From contig VCJN01001755.1 in the NCBI GenBank assembly GCA_006384855.1, positions 98,154 to 162,153 of the forward strand: a stretch of DNA of 64,000 nt, in the 5' to 3' direction. This document shows, in pieces, positions 1 to 10,851 of the stretch; positions within the stretch are counted from its first letter, which is position 1, and the number at the start of each line of letters is the position of its first letter. This stretch comes from Tetraselmis striata. Lineage: Eukaryota; Chlorophyta; Chlorodendrophyceae; Chlorodendrales; Chlorodendraceae. The notes beneath the pieces are model-generated. The model was not told the DNA's origin. It searched no databases and worked only from the letters and a program-made list of their open reading frames with translations. The translations under genes were made by a program, and so were the position numbers.

Positions 1-629
1 CTGGACGCATAAGGCGGTGGAAAAATGCTGTCCTATACCCGTCCCGACAACTCAGACGCCTATCGCATACGCCGGGCGGCAATGGAACATGTCGCGGGCT
101 AGAGCACCGCCGAACCCGGCCGCGCCTCCCAAACAGTAAAGCCATGTGCGTGCAAGCCACGCTGAGGTGAACGCCGCACCCCGGCTGCTGGCGGCTGCGG
201 AGGCCAAGGCCGGGGCCAAGGCCTCAGCGGTGTTGAAGTTATGCAAGTATCAGGCTGCTTGATGGCACTCAAGACTATTTCTTGCAAGTGTTTCTTGCGG
301 TATTTCATATGGCTGCTGCCTGCAGCTCCCCACCAGGAGCTGCAGGCCAACATCCTCCACACTGCATACATCAAGCTAGTTCAGCCGCCATTTTGGCGGC
401 TCTAGTACTCCTACATTGCTGCCTGATCATGGCAGCAGCTAACTGGGCCTCTAGAGAAGGTTGGTCTGCAGGCATGTTCAAGACATGCCTGCTCTAGGAA
501 CTTCCTGCTCCTCTCAGGGTCCCTGGGGCTTTTCCTGCCCTGTTACCATACTTTAGCTAGTCCATCAAGTACTAATAAGTACTAGAAAGTCACATTACTG
601 TAACATCATGTAACAGTGGGTCAAGCCTT
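1..629. other. No gene recognised
   Basis: I see no coding region with splice support here. Short open frames exist on both strands, but none resembles a family I know. Confidence 0.5.
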
Positions 630-1198
630 AATTGACCATTAAATTCTGTCAACAAGCGGCGGCCGTGGCCGGGGCTCGGGCAGTGGCAGCAGCTGCAGTC
701 CGGGACGCAGCCTTCCACCGGGTTGCGGCTGAGGCCGGGGTCACCGAGTCCTCCCGCCAGCACAGTCATCCCCCGGAAGCGGACCCCTATGCAGACCCAA
801 CCGCCCGCATCTACACCCAGCGAGAACGCCAACCCCTCGCTACCGGAAACCCAGTCGGCGGCACAACCCCCGGCCGAGGCCGCAACCCGGAACCGCGACG
901 GAAGACAACTCCACGGGACATAAGCGCACACCGGCCGCCTCACTGAGCGTCGGCCCTCAGAGCAGCATCCTCTCTCGCGGTCGGAACCCGCACCCCTGCA
1001 GACCTCTCAGGCCGGGACACCTCCCCGGAAGCGGACCTCCGCAAACAACATTTCTCCGACGCCGCCAATCTGCCCACCAGACGCTCCCCACGCACACACG
1101 GCCGCCTCGTCGCCAGGATCGCGTCCCAAGGGACGGGCGCCCCCATGCACCCAAACACACGCCCCTCTTCACCTGATCCCCGGAAGGAGGACGCGCCC
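630..1198 (+). other. GC-rich open block upstream of a frameshifted ORF
   Basis: A GC-rich stretch rich in Pro, Arg and Thr codons reads open on the plus strand from about 632 to a stop near 943. It then continues in pieces towards the ATG at 1199. The composition differs from the AT-rich flanks. No domain is recognisable. It could be the low-complexity N-terminal part of a decayed mobile-element protein, or noncoding. Confidence 0.2.
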
Positions 1199-1353
1199 AT
1201 GGCAGATGAACAGTTCCACTACGAGAAAAATACAGCGACATGTTCGAGGAGGGAGAGGAAGGGCTGGAGGGGGTCGAGTACATGGACGGCGACGAGGGGC
1301 TTTATGCGTGCAGCTCGTGCTGCAGGCGGGCATGTGCCAATGCGATGAATTGA
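1199..1353 (+). pseudogene. Small acidic, cysteine-rich ORF broken at an A-run
   Basis: From the ATG at 1199 the frame begins MADEQFHYEK. At the run of five A near 1226-1230 a change of frame gives an acidic stretch (about ten Asp/Glu residues in thirty) followed by LYACSSCCRRAC and a stop at 1351-1353. Acidic residues followed by a Cys cluster would be an unusual accident in a random frame, so I read this as a coding remnant with a one-base indel. Function is unknown. Two short exons with no intron is not possible here, because no GT..AG pair fits the gap. Confidence 0.3.
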
Positions 1354-2033
1354 TATTCGCGGCGTGGTAGTTATTGTGCATCAGCATGACTGCAAATAGC
1401 GCTACATACGTTATTTATTATCACCAGTTCCAAAGTGCTGTAGTACAGTGACATGGACGGCAACATGGGCGCGGCTGGTGACCGTGGCGTTGGTAGTTTG
1501 ATACCGCTATATTGGGTTGGCTATGTAATATTGATTTTGACCCCCCTCCCCTCCCCTGGCCTGGGGAAGATGGGAAACTACATTTTTTCCTGGAGATTTA
1601 TTGGATAGCTATCGCCAGGAGTATAGCACTACCGTGGATGAATGTCTCACTCGATGATGCACACGCATTCACCTCTTTTGTGGCCTGCAAATCCAAATAA
1701 TGAAGGTGATCCCCGAAGTTGAAACGTAGCGGCACCAGAGACTCAGTGATGTCGTCCGTGCCGGTGCTGATGCAGCTTGCCCTGGTATAGTATAGAAAGC
1801 GAAATCCATTACAGCTGCTGCTCTGAGAAAAGCGAGCGAGGGATCATCGCGGTGTAGGCGCCCCCCAGTATCATGCTGCGGGTGTGAGCATGGGGAAGAG
1901 GGGAGGGAAAAGTATGCCTCTTGGGACGATATGGCGGTTGTTGTTATGTGTTGGTACGTTTGGTAGATTATAGGCCGCGTTGTTGACAAGGGGTGCGTGA
2001 AATTCCTGCCCGCATGCAGCATGGCGGACTCTG
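1354..2033. other. Intergenic, nothing recognised
   Basis: AT-rich sequence between the broken ORF and the stop codon of the phosphodiesterase gene. It presumably includes that gene's 3' untranslated region. Confidence 0.5.
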
Positions 2034-5000
2034 TCATCCTTGTTCCTCAGCGAAGCCAGCCCGCACCTCCGCAGCGCTGTCAGCATCGACTTCCTCAACA
2101 AGCTGCTCGACCTTGGCCTTCTGGTCCTGGTCCATCTGCTCCAAGTCGGTGGTGGCTCGCAGCAGGCGGAGCTTAGAGCGCTGGGCTTCGATGCGCACCT
2201 TGCTGGAAACATGGGATGTCAATCCTGCTGATCGGTCGTCTTCAGGGATCCCAGTCTCGCTCGTGAATTTCGATAGCGCCCTGTGCACCGCCGCCACGGC
2301 GTGATGGTCCTCCTTGTCCACAATGGTGCCGGCTATCTGGGCGCTCGCCAGCGACTCGACGATGTCGTCCATGTCATACGTCAGCGTGCGGGCAGTAAAC
2401 TCCGCGGTCGTTGCCTTGGCCTTCCAGTAGCGCCAATTCGCGGACGCCTGCTCCCGCAGCGGGCTGCACACCGGGAACGTGTCCGCAAACAGCTTGTACA
2501 GAGGCATGATGATAAAGTCAAAGAACGCGAGCTGGTTGCCTGGCGTCATCAGTCCTGCGCCGATATTTTGGCAGCACAGCGCAAGTGGTCAGGACACCGT
2601 ACCACTTCACAGGTTTATGGCTGATCACAAAAAAAAGTCTTCACAATCACAACTCAACTCATTTTTGCAATTGTTAATTTCAATTGCCATTGCATTAACA
2701 TAATTACAATAACAATTGCAATTGTTAAGTGCAATTGCAATAAACAGGTAGCGATAGTATGTTGACTGTGTCACGTTAATTGTACCATTTGATTGGGTTC
2801 GCAGGAACGAGTCCAAACATCCGTATGGTATTCGCCGTGACGTATTCTGACACAATTTCAGGTAATACAGTTTTCCTCTCTCCACCCGGCAGAGGGGGGG
2901 CGGGGGGGGGGGGGGGAGTCAAAAACAGTATGAGCCACGAGCCCAGAGCGTGGTTTGTGTTTGCTCGAGACACTGCTTACTTGACATGAGGTTATAAATG
3001 CCACGTCACAAGTAATTGAACCCATATGCAAGTAATTGCCGCGATGTACCGTACGAACAGAAACGGTCCGCGGATAAATAACATCTTTTCACCCCCTGCG
3101 CAAGGAGGGAAAAACTGTTATTAAAACAGATAAACGACTGAGAATACAGCACGAATGTTCCGACGCTAAGGTGCAGATAAGCAATTCATGAGTTTTGGCC
3201 CCGCGGACAGAATTGTTTAATTGTATGGAATGTTGGCACAGTATCCAGTGAGCGAGGTTGCCCGCGCCGACGCCTCACCATTGCTGTTTCGGTCCATGAG
3301 GAAGGATATCGGCACCTCATCCTCGCGCTCAAGATCGCCCTGGGCGAAAAACTCCTGCTCCAGCGACTTGCACCAGAACAGGTGCGTGGTGAGACGCGAC
3401 GCGCAGCCGCCAAGGTCCGCGCACTTCAGGGCCATCTGCAGCACCAGCGTGATGTCGCTCGCGATCGCCTCGTAGAACGCATCGTCGCCGGTCTTTGCCA
3501 CCGCAAAGCGAGCACTGAAATTGCTCACGAGGTCAAAGTGCCTGGCCATGTCGGTGGCCAGCACCATGTTGATGATGATGCTCTTCAACTGCAATTTGTG
3601 TGCCGACGCAGAGAGCCAGGAGTGAGCCTTTGGCGCATGGCGCAGCCGGAATGCCGGAGTGCAGTGTGCATCATTCATGAGGCCGACAATGACTCACCTT
3701 TACCCAGTGCGGGCGCCCCAGCCTGGACCCCTCCAGGAAGTTGTACATCGGATTGCGCAGCAGCTCTAGTGTGATGTTGGTGCTGTGGTGCTCCAGCACA
3801 TGCTGGTCGTTGAAGCGCCTCGCGATGGCGTCCTCCTTGCGCACAACAAACTTGTTGTCCAGCCCCGGGTGGTCCACGTCATGACCCGCCGCCGCAAGGA
3901 TGGCCCCCAAAATGTACAGGTAGGTGGCCTTGTTGCCGTCCAGCGGCAGGACTGCCACGATGGTGCTGCAGCGCTGCACGACATCGGCGGCATGCCAGTT
4001 GTTGTGATAGGGGTTGGTCTTGTTGTACCGCTCCTCCAAGGCCAGCAGGTAGCCGCACAGCTTGTCGCGGTTGAGATGCAGCTTCTGCACATCCGTAGCA
4101 CAGGGCATGGCCTCAGCCAGCTAAATATAGTAACCACGCTTCAGCTATCTATAAAATATCCAATCGAATATATATGTTGAAGTGTAGTGTATTTGTAGTC
4201 TACTCTTATCTACTGTACTGCACTGCCCTGCACTGCACTGCACTGTACTGTAAAGGTACTGCACTTTACTGTCCTGTAATTTACTGTACTGTACTGTACT
4301 GTACTGTAATTTACGGTACGATACTTCGCTACTCGACATCTGTGATGCAATAATCTGTATTGTACTGTACGAATAATGTACTTTATTCCTCTATCGCAAT
4401 ATGCAATCTCACGGTCTAATCTCATCCCATCTATTAATACTTACCCCCGCCCCCCCCCCGCTCAAATGTCGTAAAACAATTTGTGATTTTGGGGACAGGC
4501 GGGCCCAATTATGGGACACCGTAGTGGGTGGCCCAGAGCAAGCGTGCCATGGGTGGTGTGAACACGCGGAAATTACCTTGATGAGCTGCAGCTCGTCCAG
4601 CGCAGCATAGGTGACCAAAGCCAGTGGTGTCTGGACGCCCAAGGGGCGCAGGTGCATGACATTGCTGAAGAACGACCGCCCCACCGACTTGAGCATTGTC
4701 TTGTCCGGCAGCTGCAATGTCGCAGCCACATGCGCTCTCAATACTAGCAGTGTGAGAGGGCAACGCAAGGCTGCGTGTTTCGATTGACCGGCCGCTACTG
4801 CAGGCGCACATCTCTGCTCAGGGCACAACCTGCGACTTCACTCCCCGGAGCAAGACCTCGGGAAAGCTCGACTCCTCCATCTCAATGCTGCTGTGCTGAG
4901 GCAGATCAGCGGTGGTTCCCGGTAGCATGGACTCCAGGTGGGTGTAACGCCGGACCAGGCTGTCGCAGGCCACATCCCTTGCAGCGTCCCGTTGCGTGAG

Positions 5001-6001
5001 GCTGAGTATCGCCTTGATGGACTGCCAGAAGCAGCAACGGAGCTGGTTAGCAGCAGCAGAGGTTTGGCAAGGCTTTCATGTGACCACAAAGCAGTACAGC
5101 ACTCCCGCAAGAGTGGGGGCGGCAGGCCTGGCGCATACCATGCTCCTTGACTCCCGACTGATTCCGCAGTAAGCAGTGAGCACGTGCGAAATCTGGCCAT
5201 CAACAGGCTTGGAGTTGAGGAGGAAAGGGCTGAGTCAGTGTCGCAGGTATGCCGACCACAGTAGATCAGCATGCGGGTGGTTGTGCGGGACAGTTTGGCA
5301 GCCGCCGTGTGAGCACTCACAGAAGCCGAAGGAGTTGACGCATTGTTGGCCAGCGCAACGATGAGGTCCTTTGCCTGCTGCTTCCTGGCTTTGTCCAGCC
5401 ACGACGCTTCCAGAGACTGCACATCAGCGGCGGCGTGCGGCAGCATGGCGCTTAGCGCCATTTAGCCCCAGCGCGAATCACAGTGCCGCACGTAACGCAT
5501 TACACATCAACTGGCCGGCGTTTGCGGATGGCCGCGCAAGAGCGCACAGTGGCGGATCATCCGTAGCATTTAATTGGGTTTTGCAGGTCACAAAACAATG
5601 AATGGTTTTGCACCTTCGAGTCAGATACTCCCTGCTATATTCGTAATATATATTCTGGCATATTCCCAGATAAGCACACTCTTTTGGTGCAGGGAGGTCA
5701 ACAACAACATTGTACAACGAATACAAAGCGTGGGTGCGCTACCGACCTGGAGGAACTTGAGTGCTTTCACCAGCGCAGAGTCGAAGTCCATGTCCCATTC
5801 CTCATCATCCTCGGCTTCCGGTTTATCCTCAGCTAGCTCGAGGCCCATGTTGGCGCGCTTCCGGGCCGGCAGCTGTCCCGGGCCAGCAATGAGGCGCCAG
5901 TACAGCACGGCGCCCGCAATGGCTGCCGCCAGTAGAGCCAGGAGAAGCACCGCCACGGTTGCCGCCAACACAATCACGGTGCGCTCCGTGGAAGCACAGC
6001 C
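2034..6001 (-). CDS. Membrane-anchored 3',5'-cyclic nucleotide phosphodiesterase (class I PDE), 5' end open
   Basis: The product hydrolyses cAMP and/or cGMP, probably at a membrane. Exons that join in frame are 6001-5747, 5416-5321, 5042-4830, 4711-4577, 4120-3698, 3588-3279 and 2554-2034. At least one linking exon between 5321 and 5042 is unresolved. The first visible exon encodes one transmembrane helix (about 20 residues rich in V, L and A), then an acidic linker. The catalytic core follows: YHNNWHAADV and GHDVDHPG (metal ligands), ALKCADLGG (third metal Asp), EFFAQGD, and NQLAFFDF, which holds the invariant purine-clamp Gln of this family. The C-terminus after the domain is a charged, probably coiled tail ending in EEQG. 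The 6001 exon starts at a splice acceptor, so an extracellular or lumenal part must lie further upstream (above 6001), but I could not find it. Substrate choice cannot be told from the sequence. Confidence 0.88.
2785..2965. repeat. Interspersed repeat with a poly-G core, copy in a phosphodiesterase intron
   Basis: The block starts near gattgggttcgcagg (2791-2805), continues through gtatggtattcg, a G-tract at 2894-2916 and agcccagagcgtggtt. A very similar block in the same order lies at 63541-63700. It lies within the intron between the 3588-3279 and 2554-2034 exons. Confidence 0.6.
4205..4320. repeat. CTGTA/CTGCA pentanucleotide repeat
   Basis: Imperfect tandem array of ctgta and ctgca units inside a phosphodiesterase intron. 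It is a simple microsatellite. Confidence 0.8.
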
Positions 6002-6244
6002 CTGCGGTGGACGGGGTTGGGCGTGCAGTATCCTTTAGCAAGTGACTGACGTGGCAGATGCGCGGTAGTGCCAGTGCAGATATTGATAATCTTTGCTGGT
6101 TTGCATCCAGTTGGAGGTGCAGCTGCCCTTTTCAGTCCGCAGCTACTGCCTGGATCGTTGAACAGCATGGAAAGCCAAGCCACATGTTCAGTGACAACTG
6201 CATGTCAATACGATTTTGTGTGGGCAAATATATGTGATATTTAC

Positions 6245-6251
<7 letters not shown>

Positions 6252-6325
<74 letters not shown>
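6252..6325. repeat. (TA)n microsatellite
   Basis: An uninterrupted TA dinucleotide array of about 74 bp. The open frames through it encode only alternating Tyr and Ile and are artefacts. Confidence 0.97.
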
Positions 6326-6329
<4 letters not shown>

Positions 6330-6510
6330 TTCATGCAGCACGTGGAGCAGGGCCGCCTCTACCTACTATTTTCAGGTGCTGGCGGGTACAATCAGCATTG
6401 GGGAGTCCTCGTGCTGTCTAGTCAGTCGGCATCGTCGTCCCATCTATAAAAAAAGCCCTACCAGTATGGGTACCACCTCCCAGTAGTAGCGACTACTACC
6501 ATACAGCACT

Positions 6511-6569
6511 ATTTTGGTGATTTTGGTGATTTCCGATATCGCCTTCTGCTGCTAGCTCATGTAATTATT
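6511..6569 (+). mobile_element. 59-bp truncated LINE 3'-end insertion
   Basis: Contains gatttccgatatcgcctt followed by ctgctgctagctcatgtaat. This matches the 3' end of the retrotransposon at 10852-12020, read on the plus strand here. It is bounded by a 10-bp direct repeat, atacagcact, at 6501-6510 and 6570-6579, as expected for a target-site duplication. Two shorter pieces of the same end (agctcatgtaattat near 6582 and gctagctcatgtaattat near 6631) follow directly, the first again next to tacagcact. Confidence 0.7.
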
Positions 6570-6659
6570 ATACAGCACTCCAGCTCATGTAATTATCTAT
6601 ACAGCACTCCAGCATTCCTAGCATTCTGAAGCTAGCTCATGTAATTATATAGCGCTACT

Positions 6660-7230
6660 CCCGTACAGCATTCAAAAAAGCCCTACCTGTACGTATATCC
6701 TACCAGCTACCTACCGTACGGTACGGCTACCAGTACTTCCGACCAGTACCGTCGGTAATGTGGTCGCTACGGGTACGGGTATTAATTACATGAGCTAGCA
6801 GCAGAAGGCGATATCGGAAGGCGATATCGGGTACGGGTATTAATGGTGGTTTATTTCAGGCCTCGTGCGGGATGCGGGGCGGCTTGCTGTGTTCAACAGC
6901 AAATAAATAAGAAATAGGTGGAGATACTGTACATGTACTGCTTTCAGTACCAGTACCAGTAGTACCATTTATGGATACCTGTACCCATACCCGCCAGCCG
7001 AGGATGAGATCCGCCGGCGATATTATCCGCTGGTACCGGGCGGATTTATAATGCTGGTAAAGGTACCAGGTAGTCGCTACCTGGTACCTGGTAGGGAATT
7101 AAGGATCAGTAATTCCTATCCTGTCGTAGGGAATTAAGGATCAGTCGGGCTACTGGTACTGGTACCTGGTACTGGTGCCAAGGATCATACGCGCCGCTCG
7201 TACGGTGCCAGTACCCCTTTTGCTTTCCTC
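6660..7230. repeat. Low-complexity region of ggtacc/gtacc short repeats
   Basis: Overlapping ggtacc, ccagta and gtacggta words, with short direct repeats such as gggaattaaggatcagt (two copies near 7093 and 7130). No coding potential seen. Confidence 0.6.
6786..6830 (-). mobile_element. 45-bp truncated LINE 3'-end insertion
   Basis: The insert reads ttacatgagctagcag then cagaaggcgatatcgg on the plus strand, i.e. the reverse of the LINE 3' end, with the gcgatatcgg tail duplicated. It is bounded by a perfect 13-bp direct repeat, gtacgggtattaa, at 6773-6785 and 6831-6843. Confidence 0.75.
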
Positions 7231-7743
7231 GCGGATTTAAATACACAAAAATCTACCCGGAATTTATATTAAACGCTGGGTCATAATACTAATTATATCA
7301 CATTATAAGGTCACTATACGTCTGTACTCAACCCAGATGTATACGCACTAATACAGTCTATTTAATCGATTGCGCGGGTATTGCGGGAGCAACTGCCGTG
7401 GTCGCAAGTGGGACGAATGACGGGGCTTGATCGGTATGCTGTCAATCTAACACTAAGGAACACGCCACGCCACAGAGAAAGCCACAGGCACAAACGCTGC
7501 TAAGGGACTGAAGAACGGCGCCGCCGGCTTTGTCTGACCACGTTTATAGCGCGGAGGTTCTGTGTGATGGGGCCACTGGCACATTTAACTTTCGTGCCCA
7601 TATCTTTTCGTCCCACGATAACCTCCGTCATTGGGAGTTCTGTGTTGCAGGTGCTCCCAACATACGGTAACACCGACACCTCTAACATGCATATCCTAAC
7701 AGGAAATCATACCGTAGCCCATAATGATGCAGGGGTGCGAAGA

Positions 7744-7781
<38 letters not shown>

Positions 7782-8294
7782 CGGCCAGACTTCGTCTCAA
7801 GTCGGTTTGTCGACTGTCCAGTCGTGCGCCTACCGTGTCGTGTGGCACTGTGGGAAGACGATCATCCTGGAGGCTCTGCAGCGGGTCCGGCGAACTGGAC
7901 CCGGTTGCAGAAACGATGAGAGCAGCTAAGGATGCCGCAGTCAGCGAACACGGGGTGTTCGGTGTGAGGAGTTGCCGCCACCCGCATTTGACCGACCCCC
8001 CCGAAAGCTTCCAGTTCCGCCCCTTCGTTCGCCCTGTCCGGAGTGGTCGTCCCATAGTGTGGTCCTGTGACGTTGGCGCCTGCATCACGGCACTGGTCAA
8101 GGGTTCTAGGTATCTGGCGCGTCGTTGTGTTGCAGCAAGGCTGTGGTATGCCAGAATTGCGGGTTGGCATGGCTTGCTGCGAGGTTATCAGCAGGAGTTG
8201 AAGTGTTTGGTTGTCAGCTTTTGTTGGAATAATGAAACCCGCTGCAGAAATGCGGATGAAGGAAAGGAGAAGTCCAGGTACTGGGATAATGGCG
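7231..8294. other. No gene; 36-bp G-tract at 7746-7781
   Basis: Long open frames on both strands between 7564 and 8644 run through the G-tract (poly-Gly or poly-Pro). They show no recognisable domain, so I treat them as chance frames in GC-rich, possibly transposon-derived DNA. Confidence 0.5.
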
Positions 8295-8316
8295 TACAGC
8301 AATGGCGTACCGGCTT

Positions 8317-9178
8317 ACACTACGCTTCAAAATTAATGGTAAGCAAACTGCACTCCGAGGGTACCTGTAGTTGGGTGAGCATTTTTCCAGTATCAACGCA
8401 TTATACGCAAAACCCTCCGAGCTGGGGACGCGGGGTGATCTGCCGGTGTTTAAAATCAGTTCGGGGTGCGAATACTACTCCCAAAATCGTACAATCATGG
8501 CGGAAATATGCCGAATTTGGACTTGCGGGGGTTTACATTGGATACGTGCCTGTAAGGATACCGCGCAAAACGCGCACCAGGCACTGGGTACCCACATGGG
8601 GATTTGTGTGGTACATATCCTTACATTGCCGCCACACCGTGTAGAGCTACCATATATTTACATGAGCTAGCAGCAGAAGGCGATATCAGGAAATCACCAT
8701 ATGAAGCGGTTGCCGAAAGGTGCGCACGCGCGCTCATTGCCGAACAATTCGCCGCCTACGCGAGTAAGTTCCTCATGACATGTGTTACACATGTGTAACG
8801 CTGATGTACGCGGGCATCATGAGCGGCTGGAAGGCGCGATGCGGGATCACCCGCGGCAACATGCGAGCACATCTATGGGCAGTCTATTGCTTTAGAGCCA
8901 TGCCAAAGACTCCGCATGCGCCGCACGTTGGAATATTTCTTTGAATATTTCTGCTAATCTAAACTCGAGATGTGCGAAATTCGTGCCTCGGTTTTACATC
9001 TACATACACCTCAATGTACGCGGCCAAATCAATTCAATCTAAACATGGGGGTTGTAGCCGGCACTCCTACCCAACATATATACCACCCATATATTAGGAT
9101 TGGCGCCACGCGCTTCGATTGCGCGTGAGCACAGACCCTGCCCAAAGTAGGGTTTGCCATTTATTTTGAAGCGTAGTG
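8317..9178. mobile_element. Copy A of an 0.86-kb element with inverted termini
   Basis: The left end reads cactacgcttcaaaattaat and the right end attttgaagcgtagtg, which are inverted repeats of each other. The interior is repeated, in the same orientation, at 12070-12831. No transposase is encoded inside, so it looks like a non-autonomous DNA element. It carries a 40-bp secondary insertion at 8656-8695. Confidence 0.65.
8656..8695 (-). mobile_element. 40-bp truncated LINE 3'-end insertion in copy A
   Basis: The segment contains tacatgagctagcagcagaa then ggcgatatc and is flanked by a 7-bp direct repeat, accatat, at 8649-8655 and 8696-8702. Copy B (12070-12831) has a single accatat followed by gaagcgg at the matching place. 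This empty-site comparison supports a real insertion with target duplication. Confidence 0.75.
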
Positions 9179-9269
9179 AGCAAGGCGAAAATGTAACATG
9201 CTTTGGGATGGCGGTACTTCGCACAATAACTGCGTATTTGCTAACGATGGCCACTATTTATCATGTATA

Positions 9270-10490
9270 TATGTTGCGCTCTATGTGACCGCCATGCAAC
9301 TCGATCACCTTGCGCAAGCGTCTAGGCGTTGCCTCGGCTTGCTTTTTAAAATAATTAGGCGGAATTTTAGCTAGCGCCCGTTGGATTGCAGACGTGAAGC
9401 TCGCCATCGTGTTGTACCTCTTGCACATGAGTTTATCATCAAGCTCGTTTCATATGTTCTCTATCCAGTTCAGATCCGGGGATTTAGGCGGAGCTTGAAG
9501 CATTGACACTTCGGATTGATATGTCTGCCACTTCAGGGTGGTACCCCTCGCAATGTGAGCTGAGCCCCATCTTGATAAATTTCAAAGGGCTGCCCACCAA
9601 ACATGCGTCGACCTTCAGGGACACATGTTTTCTCAATGACTTGCTGGTATACTTGACTCCCAACGCCTTTCCACCTTGTCCGCAGCCATGTCTTACCGCT
9701 GACAAGGTGTGCCTTGCTTATGCCATGGACACTAACTAGGACCAAGATATAGGCGCACTGTTGGGCCATGGTGTTCCGTGTCCACAGTGACGCGGTGGCG
9801 CGGATTTTGATATCGCTTCCTGCCCGTGGACTTGTGCAACACTGTCTAATGGGAGTCGGTTACCATAACACGCTTCCAATCCACATGTAGGTAGGTGTCG
9901 TACCGTGGGCACCACTGCAACCTTGTAGCCATTGATATTTCGGATTGTTAGACGCTGGCGCCGTGTAAGGCTCATCCACACGATAGGGGCTCTCCCAATC
10001 CGTAAAGCACGCGGAACGGTGCTTTTAGATACCTCTTTACTGTGTCTTGCCACAGTTGTGCAAACGTCGTCTAGCGATTATCTTCGATCCAACTTGGTGC
10101 GACCAGTTGCGGTACGCTTCGCGGCGGTCACCGCAGCGCCATCTAGCAATCGCTTGCGCCCTTGCCCTTGCTTGTTATCCGGGCCTTCTCCGGTTGCATG
10201 CCGTTCCGCCCAGCGTTTTACGAAGCGCACATCACGATGCAATTGCCTAGCCACCGCTGCCACGTCTCCGTTACATGCTTGCAATAGTACCGGCACCACT
10301 TCCCGATCGGCTTTGCCGCTCCGCGGCCTCCGCGCAATCTTACCATATATGTATTCAATAGATAGATACGGCGCTCACGCTGAGCGGTGCGTAGCGCCGC
10401 GTGAGATAGGGATACTTTGCTGGAGTGGTCGCCCTAAGGCTTGTATAGTGGTATACCTAAAAGCACATAGCTGGCTTTATAGGAAATAGG
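9270..10490 (-). pseudogene. Degenerate Tc1/mariner-superfamily transposase
   Basis: Read on the minus strand in broken frames. An N-terminal helix-turn-helix-like piece lies at 10299-10078 (DVAAVARQLHRDVRFVKRW). The catalytic-core piece near 9769-9533 ends in FEIYQDGA, the QDGA motif around the second catalytic Asp. The C-terminal piece near 9480-9440 reads SPDLNWIENI, matching the family's SPDLNPIENVW motif and the third acidic residue. Frameshifts and an in-frame stop directly after WIENI show it is dead. I could not identify its own terminal inverted repeats. It lies between the two copies of the 0.8-kb element, but whether it mobilised them is unknown. Confidence 0.75.
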
Positions 10491-10851
10491 CGGTAAATCC
10501 AACACAATGCTAACTGCGGTTAGTGCCCACAAACACATGCCGGCCGTCCAAACAAATCTTCAAACGATGCACGCCATGCATAGGCTAGGTAACAAAGCTA
10601 AGGGGCGCATGGCACGCGCACACGTGACGAGGCATGATGCATATACGACCATCGTCTGAAGTACTGAACATTACCCGGTGCCATACATTATATTAAATCG
10701 CGCTTACTTTAAATTAAAGCATTCATTGCCGATCTCCGAAATCAAGTTCCAAAACCAATATGCGCGCATATCTTGCAAGGGAAACAAAACTAGGGCGTGA
10801 TATTGTACAAACATGTGTAGCTAGCATGGACGCATTACGCGGCACTTAGAT

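Noticed and set aside
4838..5461. 207-codon minus-strand ORF as a single exon
   Set aside because: Only its first part matches the phosphodiesterase reading frame; the rest runs through introns in the wrong frame, while the 5042-4830 exon uses another frame.
6132..6486. Several overlapping ORFs with Tyr-Ile repeats
   Set aside because: They are translations of the (TA)n microsatellite on both strands.
7724..8644. 306-codon plus-strand ORF
   Set aside because: It runs through a 36-bp G-tract (poly-Gly), crosses into the start of a dispersed repeat and has no domain; overlapping minus frames are equally long.
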